Shown here one piece after another: positions 15,708 to 21,114 of a DNA stretch of 21,114 bases. The DNA is taken from the NCBI GenBank assembly GCA_016839635.1, contig JAEOTV010000254.1, positions 1 to 21,114 on the forward strand, read 5' to 3'. This DNA comes from Promethearchaeota archaeon (lineage in GTDB: Archaea; Asgardarchaeota; Lokiarchaeia; Sigynarchaeales; SOKP01). A program made the position numbers and the translations under genes. Position 1 is the stretch's first letter, and the number at the start of each line of letters is the position of its first letter. The notes below the pieces were generated by a model. That model did not search any database, was not told the DNA's origin, and saw nothing but the letters and a program-made list of their open reading frames with translations.

Positions 15708-15857
15708 AATCTACTGGTAAGATCTTCTCATATTTTATAATCAGTTGGTATTGGCAAGATCTTATTCTATTTTATAGTGAAATGGTGGGATAATAGGCAG
15801 CATATCGCCCAAATTAGTTAGAATTTCTTAAATTTTATTCTTAAGAACCAGTAGATT
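15708..15857. repeat. 11-bp perfect inverted repeat enclosing 128 bp
   Basis: AATCTACTGGT at 15708-15718 is the exact reverse complement of ACCAGTAGATT at 15847-15857. Just inside the right arm, TTCTTAA (15825-15831) and TTAAGAA (15841-15847) form another perfect 7-bp repeat. The pair could be termini of a small element or long-range stems of an RNA. No target-site duplication is evident at the flanks. Confidence 0.5.
15713..15778. repeat. Two imperfect 29-bp direct repeats, period 37
   Basis: 15713-15741 and 15750-15778 agree at 23 of 29 positions. Each contains the palindromic AAGATCTT followed by TATTTTATA, which is TATA-like on both strands. They could be paired operator sites for a dimeric regulator or duplicated promoter elements. 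Confidence 0.5.
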
Positions 15858-15982
15858 GATATTTACTGCTATACTAAGAAATAGAGAGCTCAAAAAGTTG
15901 TTTGTTTGACAAACAACTGAGCTCTCCAGCAAACCTACAGCCCTTTTCTCCCTCAATTGGCTGCCCATCTCTCCCATTTTTT
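15780..15982 (+). ncRNA. Possible structured RNA (or small non-coding element)
   Basis: The outer arms AAATGG (15780-15785), GGGAT (15787-15791) and GGCAGC (15796-15801) can pair with CCATTT (15974-15979), ATCTC (15967-15971) and GCTGCC (15960-15965). Inside them is a strong hairpin at 15884-15926. The right arm runs directly into six T (15977-15982), as at an archaeal transcript end. The segment is visibly richer in G and C than its surroundings. No known RNA family (RNase P, SRP, tRNA, box C/D) was recognised. Terminal inverted repeats of a MITE-like element would look similar. Confidence 0.3.
15884..15926. repeat. Strong hairpin, 17 base pairs with a four-A bulge
   Basis: The left arm is GAGAGCTCA (15884-15892), then an unpaired AAAA, then GTTGTTTG (15897-15904). 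The right arm is CAAACAAC (15910-15917) followed by TGAGCTCTC (15918-15926). All 17 positions pair perfectly around a five-base TTTGA loop. It is the most stable inverted repeat noticed in the window and is not next to a stop codon, so a terminator role is unlikely. Confidence 0.75.
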
Positions 15983-16173
15983 AACGTGTATCTTATATGG
16001 AAACTTCTGAAAAATCTAAAAAAGTTAATAGAAACTTTAAATTATATATAGATTTGTTATTCTTTTATGGTTTTTTGTATTGAATTCTAAATAGACTCCT
16101 ATAAAAGTTTAGGAATCCATACATTTTTATAGAATTTACTCCTCATTAAACTTGTAAAAAAAAAAAATGCATT

Positions 16174-18117
16174 ATGCTGACAAACACAAACATAATCAAC
16201 TATCCTCCCAAAGAAATTTTGGAACCCCCCTCCAAAATCACTAAGCCAAACTTTGAATTAATTATACTCTGGATGTTAAATAACAATAGTTCATGTTCGA
16301 GTGCTAATTTTTTAGAAATTAAAAATTTGGAATCAAAAGAAGTATTATCTAAATCAACATTATATAACTATTTAAAAAGCCTAATTGAAAAGGGATATGT
16401 AACCAAAAGCAATTATAATAAATACCAAATTAGTTCTAAAGGCAGAGATCGATTTTATGAATTATCCCAGGCTAAAAATAAAAAAAGAAAATTAAATTTT
16501 CCTCCAGAAGTGATTCTAAGAAAAAGAAACTATAATCACTGGATTCTTTGGATGTTATTCAATAACAACTTTTGTAAATGGGCAGATTTTCTAAATGATC
16601 CTCTTAAAATAAATCAATCTTCATTATCAAAGAATATGAATTTGTTAATTGGTCAAGAGTATATCAGAAAAGAAGATAAAGAATATAGGATTAGCAAATT
16701 AGGGAAAATAGAATATTCAAATATGTTAAGATTATATAATTTAGACAGACAATCGATCTTGGAGGAGGAAGGAAAGCGAATTAAAGAAATAACAATAACA
16801 ACAATCAACTTCTTCAAGAAATATAAGATAAAAGATGAGGACATTCGATTTCGTTTCATAAATAATGTGCTTAAATTACCATACGAAAAAGTAGAATCAT
16901 CTTTAGACTCTGAGGAAGATTTTCATAAGATTTTATTATATCTAGCAATTAATCATCCAAATCAATACCCTTTTTATATTTCTTCGGAGGAGTTTTCCAA
17001 AAACTATAATTTAAAACATGTTAAACTAAAATTTATTATACTCCGAATTGTTGAAGAAGAAATCTTTCCGATAAATTTCTTTAAACTGGAGCAAAATGAT
17101 AACAAAATTTATTATTTTCAGGAAAATGAGAAATTAGAAAGGATGCTTAATGCTATTGTGGAGGAACATATTACTAAATTTTCATATTTAAATAATCTAT
17201 ATGAAGCAACGCCTTATGAAATATCCCCATTAACAATGGAAAGCACAGTTGCAGCAATTTTGGAGGAAATTTGTGTGAATCTTTTTGATAACGGATTAAG
17301 AGAATCATTAAGAAAATTTTTACCAGAATATATTAATTATTTAGCATATAAAATCGAGAAAGAAAAGAAATTAGTAGATACTTATGATAAATTAGAAGGA
17401 TTAATTTGGCAAGAAATCCAAGCTTATGATTTTAAATATAAATCAGAGAAAAGTGAAATTAATAAAAATATTAGTGAAATTGATGAAGCCATTAAATTGG
17501 ATCCTAAAAATTTTGATCTTTATTACTCTAAAAGTAAAATTTTATATGATAATGGGGAATATAGGCAAGTTTTAGACTTTCTAGATAAAATGCTAATAAA
17601 ATTTCCACAAGAAGAAAAAAACATTCAAGTGAAAAGAGCATATGTTCTTAAAGAAATGAAACACATCAAAGCAGGATTAGAAATTATCAATGGACTGCTT
17701 GAGAAATATCCTGAAGACAATGATCTTCTTAATTATAAAGCTTTTTGGTTGCAATTTTTAAATAGAAAAGAAGAATCAATAGAAATTATTCAAGAACTAA
17801 TAGAACGAGTTCCTGATAATGCAATATACCATGATTCTTATGGTGAAATTCTAATGTTTTTCAAGGATTATGAAAACGCTATTAGAGAATTCTTAAAAGT
17901 TATAAAAATTGGTAGTGATGACTGGTATGTTTATCAGACGAATATAAAATTAGGCATTTGTTATAGAGAACTAGAAGACTATCAACAAGCAGTTAAGTAC
18001 CTTCAGAAAGGTAAGGATTTAACAGGCAAAACTTTAAGTGATCCTGAAGAACGAGAAAAATGGATTACTATTGCAAATTTGTTCATCACGGAGATTGAAC
18101 AATTAAATGCTGAATAG
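16174..18117 (+). CDS. Tandem winged-helix protein with C-terminal TPR repeats
   Basis: This 647-aa protein carries two related winged-helix units at about 8-97 and 107-190. Each has a PP-E-I lead-in, an I-LWML-N-N helix, a SxxxLxxxMxxL-like recognition helix, and a GY(V/I)xK wing ending in YxIS--G. A middle region (about 195-420) is helical and unassigned. Residues about 430-647 are TPRs, for example DEAIKLDPKNFDLYYSKSKI and ENAIREFLKVI. The layout suggests a DNA-binding or protein-binding regulator coupled to a TPR interaction platform. It has no signal peptide. The ATG at 16174 follows a twelve-A run; an ATG at 16167 is in another, short frame. A paralogue of the winged-helix part begins at 20877. 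It is convergent with the peptidase gene. Confidence 0.82.
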   Translation: MLTNTNIINYPPKEILEPPSKITKPNFELIILWMLNNNSSCSSANFLEIKNLESKEVLSKSTLYNYLKSLIEKGYVTKSNYNKYQISSKGRDRFYELSQAKNKKRKLNFPPEVILRKRNYNHWILWMLFNNNFCKWADFLNDPLKINQSSLSKNMNLLIGQEYIRKEDKEYRISKLGKIEYSNMLRLYNLDRQSILEEEGKRIKEITITTINFFKKYKIKDEDIRFRFINNVLKLPYEKVESSLDSEEDFHKILLYLAINHPNQYPFYISSEEFSKNYNLKHVKLKFIILRIVEEEIFPINFFKLEQNDNKIYYFQENEKLERMLNAIVEEHITKFSYLNNLYEATPYEISPLTMESTVAAILEEICVNLFDNGLRESLRKFLPEYINYLAYKIEKEKKLVDTYDKLEGLIWQEIQAYDFKYKSEKSEINKNISEIDEAIKLDPKNFDLYYSKSKILYDNGEYRQVLDFLDKMLIKFPQEEKNIQVKRAYVLKEMKHIKAGLEIINGLLEKYPEDNDLLNYKAFWLQFLNRKEESIEIIQELIERVPDNAIYHDSYGEILMFFKDYENAIREFLKVIKIGSDDWYVYQTNIKLGICYRELEDYQQAVKYLQKGKDLTGKTLSDPEEREKWITIANLFITEIEQLNAE

Positions 18118-18135
18118 AAAAAAAATTAAAAAAAA
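18118..18135 (-). terminator. T-run terminator for the oligopeptidase gene
   Basis: On the minus strand two T-rich runs (nine and eight T) occur within 26 nt of the peptidase stop, in the 25-bp gap between convergent genes. Confidence 0.45.
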
Positions 18136-18142
18136 GATAGAT

Positions 18143-19933
18143 TTATTTATTTTTTACAAGCTCTTCTAACTCGTCTATTTTATCAGATAAAAATTTAATT
18201 CCTTTTTCCCAGAATGAAGGATCATTTATGTTGATACCAATTTCAGCTAACATTTCTTCAGGAGAAAGTGAACTCCCAATGGAAAGCAATTTTAGATATT
18301 TTGGTACAAATTCATCTTTTTGCTCAAGATATATTTGATAAACTGAAATTACTAGAAGATTGGCCATATTATATGCATAAACATAGAAAGGAACTTGAAG
18401 AAAATGTGGTACTACGAAACAATAATTTGCGTATTCTTTATTAATATTCACAATAGATTTTCCAAACATTAATTCCATTTCTTTCACAAATGCGTTTTTA
18501 TACTCTTCAGTTGTGGGAAGCTTCTTTTCCAATAAATCATGAAGACCCTTTTCAAACCTATAGAAAGCGTTTTGCCTATGAGAGGTACTAAAATTTCTCT
18601 CAATAAAGGTGCTTAGTAATAATATTTTTTCTTGTTTGGATAGATTTGTCTCCATTAAATAATCAAAAGTTAAGATTTCATTAAATACGGAAGCAATTTC
18701 TGCAACAACGAGGGAAATGTCTATATTTATAAAATTTTGATTTTGTTGAATATAATAAGCATGGAAAGCATGGCCAAGTTCGTGAGCTAAAGCACTTACT
18801 GAGCTTACAGTATTCTCAAAATTAACAAAAACAAAACCGTATTGTTTTTGTTTACCATGTGCACAAAACGCGCCTCTGTTTTTTCCTTTTCTTGGTGTAA
18901 CATCTATATGGTTTAATTCAACCATTTTTTCTACAATATTTCTAAATTCAGGATGAAATTTTGTAACAGAATCCTTTATTAATTCTATAGCTTCTTGATA
19001 AGAGTATTTTCTTGTAACTTGTCCGACTGGACAATATATATCAGACATATGTAATTCAGGGAGGTTTAGAAGTTTTTTCTTTAAATTATAGTATTTTTCA
19101 ACAATATGATAACTTTCAGTAGTAACTTTTCCAAGAATTTCAACACTTTCATCACTTACTTCATTTTCTAAGTTTCTTTTAGATATGGGGTTTTTAAAAT
19201 TCTTCCTTTTAGATTCTAAATCCCAATTCTTTAGGATATTGTTATAAATATGAGTAAAAATCATTTCATTCTTTTTGTATTCACTCAATATAGTTTGCAA
19301 AGCTTTGTATCGAAGATCCTTGTCTCCCTGATACATAAAAGAAAAAAGTTCTGATTCTGTCAATTTCTTCATTTCTCCATCGATTTCAAAATCAAATAAG
19401 AAACTGCTTTTTAATTCACTGTAGAGTTTTTGGAATCCACTAAGTCCCGTAATATCCTTCATTAAGATTATCTGTTCTTCTTTTTCAGAGAGTTGATGAG
19501 GTTTTTTCAATCTATTAAATTTAAGAGCGTGCGAATAGTGCTGTAAGTCTGGAGATTTTATAAATTCTTCAGACCTGGTACCTGAAATCATATTTATCTC
19601 TAAATCAAAAAACAAGAGTTTTTCTTGGATTTTAACTTTGAACTCATCTATCTTAGCAAAGAAAGATTTTACATCATCATCCAGACTATTAATTCTGTAT
19701 AATAATGTAGAATAAGTATCAAAGTAAAATAATTTCTCTAGAATTGCTTCATACTCTTTATACCATTCTAGAAGTTGTTTTGAAGTTAATGAAGGATCTG
19801 TTAACTTTCCTTTTACGTTTTTATAAAAATTTTCAGCCGATTTTTCTAACTCTTGAATATCTTTCTCAATTTGTGGATCACTTATTCCTGCATAGAAATC
19901 TCTTAAATCCCATTTGATGATTTCTTGTGTCAT
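18143..19933 (-). CDS. pepF: Oligoendopeptidase F (M3 family zinc metallopeptidase)
   Basis: This protein has 596 aa from the ATG at 19933, the usual length for PepF. The zinc site HELGH is at 384-388, and the third ligand is the glutamate E412 in VAEIAS, 24 residues further. A conserved C-terminal segment rich in histidine and tyrosine (PHFLQVPFYVYAYNMANLL, about 509-527) matches the substrate-binding region of M3 peptidases. The enzyme cleaves short peptides in the cytosol. It lacks a signal peptide. A TTG six codons earlier (19951) is open but less likely; the ATG has a TATA-like AAATAATATTT 17-29 nt upstream, compatible with a leaderless or short-leader mRNA. It is divergent from the SET gene. 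Confidence 0.94.
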   Translation of the reverse strand: MTQEIIKWDLRDFYAGISDPQIEKDIQELEKSAENFYKNVKGKLTDPSLTSKQLLEWYKEYEAILEKLFYFDTYSTLLYRINSLDDDVKSFFAKIDEFKVKIQEKLLFFDLEINMISGTRSEEFIKSPDLQHYSHALKFNRLKKPHQLSEKEEQIILMKDITGLSGFQKLYSELKSSFLFDFEIDGEMKKLTESELFSFMYQGDKDLRYKALQTILSEYKKNEMIFTHIYNNILKNWDLESKRKNFKNPISKRNLENEVSDESVEILGKVTTESYHIVEKYYNLKKKLLNLPELHMSDIYCPVGQVTRKYSYQEAIELIKDSVTKFHPEFRNIVEKMVELNHIDVTPRKGKNRGAFCAHGKQKQYGFVFVNFENTVSSVSALAHELGHAFHAYYIQQNQNFINIDISLVVAEIASVFNEILTFDYLMETNLSKQEKILLLSTFIERNFSTSHRQNAFYRFEKGLHDLLEKKLPTTEEYKNAFVKEMELMFGKSIVNINKEYANYCFVVPHFLQVPFYVYAYNMANLLVISVYQIYLEQKDEFVPKYLKLLSIGSSLSPEEMLAEIGININDPSFWEKGIKFLSDKIDELEELVKNK

Positions 19934-20021
19934 ACAAGAGTAAGTAAACAAATATTATTTGAATTTTTCTAGGATTTATCAAATTTGCTGAGATAATTAT
20001 AGGAGAACTTACTCGAAAATC

Positions 20022-20048
20022 AAAAGTAAAAATAGATTCTTTACTTTT
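20022..20048. repeat. 9-bp inverted repeat upstream of the SET gene
   Basis: AAAAGTAAA (20022-20030) and TTTACTTTT (20040-20048) are perfect inverted copies with a 9-base spacer, ending 10 nt before the SET ATG. Position and symmetry suggest an operator or a 5'-leader hairpin for the SET gene or the divergent pepF. Confidence 0.45.
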
Positions 20049-20058
20049 AATATAATTA

Positions 20059-20535
20059 ATGAGAGATATTGAGATACAATATAATCCGAAACTTATAAAT
20101 CCAATTGATGAGTATGCAGAAGTTAAACCGAGTGATATTCATGGCTTAGGATTATTTGCTAAGAAATTTATTCCAAAAGGTACAATATGGTGGCATGCAC
20201 GGCCACAAGATGTTTTAATTATTACAAAAGAACAATTTTTATCTTTGGAATCTTCGTATAAAACGCCGATAATGAACAATTTTATGAAAAACCTTCTTGT
20301 ATATTCTTATTATGAAAGAGACCTGGATGCTCTAATATTTTGTTTAGATAATTCTAGATATGTAAACCATTCTTTTAATGCTAACTCAGGTGCATTAGAT
20401 GATGAAAATGGATTTTGTGCTATAGCTATAAAAGATATTCAACTTGGAGAAGAAATTACTGAAGACTATTCTAAGTATACTCCATGTTCATGGTTAAAAA
20501 AATATAAACAATACTTTGATCCAAGCTGCTGGTAA
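20059..20535 (+). CDS. SET-domain protein (putative lysine methyltransferase)
   Basis: This 158-aa protein is almost only a SET domain. GLGLFA (29-34) and IPKGT (38-42) form the SAM-binding N-terminal part, RYVNHSFNANS (100-110) contains the NHS pseudoknot motif, and GEEITEDY (130-137) ends with the catalytic-type tyrosine Y137. The post-SET tail has two cysteines (C143 and C157) but not the full zinc-binding set. SET enzymes transfer methyl groups from SAM to lysine; in archaea the substrate may be a chromatin protein or a ribosomal or other protein, and nothing nearby identifies it. The ATG has no clear ribosome binding site but is preceded by an inverted repeat. Residues match the small stand-alone SET type found in prokaryotes. 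Confidence 0.9.
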   Translation: MRDIEIQYNPKLINPIDEYAEVKPSDIHGLGLFAKKFIPKGTIWWHARPQDVLIITKEQFLSLESSYKTPIMNNFMKNLLVYSYYERDLDALIFCLDNSRYVNHSFNANSGALDDENGFCAIAIKDIQLGEEITEDYSKYTPCSWLKKYKQYFDPSCW

Positions 20536-20876
20536 AATTTAGATTCTTAAATTAAATTGGAAATTGAATTAAGAAAATTTAATTATCAAACACAGAGAGA
20601 AAAAGAATATAAAATTAAAAAAAAATTTATCTACTAATAGCTTGGATGGAATGGTATCCAATATTCCTAATGATAATTTCTGATTTTTCTTTTATTTTCA
20701 TTATTATCAACCTCTTTTTTATTAGTTTTTTTTATTAATTTTAATATAGAGAGTCTTCGCTATATAGTTTTTATTATGAAACTTTTTGTGAAGTTCGAAG
20801 CAAAAGGAAACAATTTAAATAATCAAATAACCTATCTATCAATAATTATAGAGTTTAATTAGAGAATTCATAAATT
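20536..20876. other. 341-bp AT-rich spacer without a gene
   Basis: An imperfect AT hairpin (arms 20544-20558 and 20561-20575) follows the SET stop and may help end transcription, though no T-run follows it directly. Later T-runs (for example near 20725-20732) may terminate the transcript. No coding sequence or further repeat was supported; the promoter of the gene at 20877 must lie in the right part. Confidence 0.4.
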
Positions 20877-21114
20877 ATGAGTGTTACTAATTACCCTCCT
20901 GAGGAAATATATAAAACTCCCAAATTTGGAAAAAAGAATTTTGAACATATTATTCTCTGGATGTTAAAAAATAATGAAGAATGCCAGTGGTCAGATTTTA
21001 CTGAAAAACCACTCGAGCTTCGTTTATCTACATTATCTAAGTATCTATCTATGTTAAAAGGAAGAGGATACGTCGATAATTATACTCGGGGTCATTATAG
21101 AATAACTTCTGAGG
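20877..21114 (+). CDS. Winged-helix protein, paralogue of the 16174-18117 product, 3' end beyond the window
   Basis: Only the first 79 codons are present. The translation opens SVTNYPPEEIYKTPK and continues IILWMLKNN, WSDF, STLSKYLSMLKGRGYV and HYRITSE. This aligns closely with both winged-helix units of the tandem protein encoded at 16174, especially NYPP, IILWML-NN and GYV---YxIS/T. It is therefore likely the first unit of another winged-helix protein, perhaps also with TPRs. The ATG at 20877 is the first in frame. Whether a second winged helix and TPRs follow cannot be seen. Confidence 0.8.
   Translation, partial: MSVTNYPPEEIYKTPKFGKKNFEHIILWMLKNNEECQWSDFTEKPLELRLSTLSKYLSMLKGRGYVDNYTRGHYRITSE

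Larger units (their letters stand above)
15619..16173. other. 555-bp intergenic region rich in repeats and hairpins
   Basis: No coding region is supported here. The half next to the GTPase is AT-rich and likely holds its promoter (TATA-like sequence near 15669-15687, minus strand). From 15708 to 15982 there are nested inverted repeats, a pair of imperfect direct repeats, a long hairpin and a final run of six T, listed separately. From 15983 to 16173 the sequence is plain AT-rich, ending in a run of twelve A (16156-16167) just before the next gene. Confidence 0.6.

Noticed and set aside
15708..15857. Inverted repeat considered as an insertion sequence
   Set aside because: No transposase frame lies inside and no clear target-site duplication flanks it; only a non-coding element could be meant.
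15884..15926. Hairpin considered as a CRISPR repeat or rho-independent terminator
   Set aside because: It occurs once, with no spacers or cas genes, and is not placed after a stop codon or followed directly by T.
16167..16248. Alternative ATG seven bases before the winged-helix/TPR start
   Set aside because: It opens only a short different frame, while the ATG at 16174 leads directly into the winged-helix motif shared with the paralogue.

Overview
The window is strongly AT-rich, densely coded on both strands and best explained as a piece of an Asgard (Promethearchaeota/Lokiarchaeia-like) archaeal chromosome. This is an inference from gene content: two Ras/Rab-type small GTPases, a SET-domain protein, a TPR protein ending in a longin/roadblock-like domain, tandem winged-helix proteins fused to TPRs, a GMP synthase ATP-pyrophosphatase domain without a preceding amidotransferase domain, GGTG/GAGGTG-type ribosome binding sites, TATA-like promoters and T-run terminators. 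No rRNA, tRNA, CRISPR array or recognisable transposase was seen.

Left part (1-3587): the 5' part of a guaA-like ATP-PPase gene runs leftward off the window. Diverging from it are a pirin, a small basic helical protein, an amidohydrolase-2 family TIM-barrel hydrolase and a HEAT-repeat protein started by GTG. Centre-left (3616-7522): two unrecognised proteins lie on the minus strand, 26 bp apart. Diverging from them is a two-gene operon, a small GTPase with altered G3 and G4 motifs followed 4 nt later by a TrmB-like winged-helix protein whose ribosome binding site overlaps the GTPase stop.

Centre (7552-13654): all genes are on the minus strand. They are a 4-hydroxybutyryl-CoA dehydratase with all four Fe-S ligands conserved, a long TPR protein with a C-terminal longin/roadblock-like domain, and a B12-binding radical SAM protein with a SPASM-like cysteine-rich tail. 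Upstream of the radical SAM gene on the same strand are three small ORFs (13767-14033, 14273-14527, 14546-14761). The nearest could encode a substrate or partner peptide.

Right part (15046-21114): a canonical Rab-like GTPase (minus) is followed by a 555-bp intergenic region packed with inverted and direct repeats, including a hairpin of 17 base pairs. This may be a structured RNA or a small non-coding mobile element. Next come a tandem winged-helix/TPR protein, an M3-family oligoendopeptidase F (minus), a SET-domain protein and the start of a second gene paralogous to the winged-helix/TPR protein.

Taken together, metabolism (GMP synthesis, 4-hydroxybutyryl-CoA dehydration, peptide hydrolysis) is interspersed with regulatory or signalling genes typical of Asgard genomes. 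Several genes have start sites that are not a simple ATG. The most notable is the dehydratase, whose family homology extends 15 codons upstream of its first ATG into a stretch with no standard start codon in frame.
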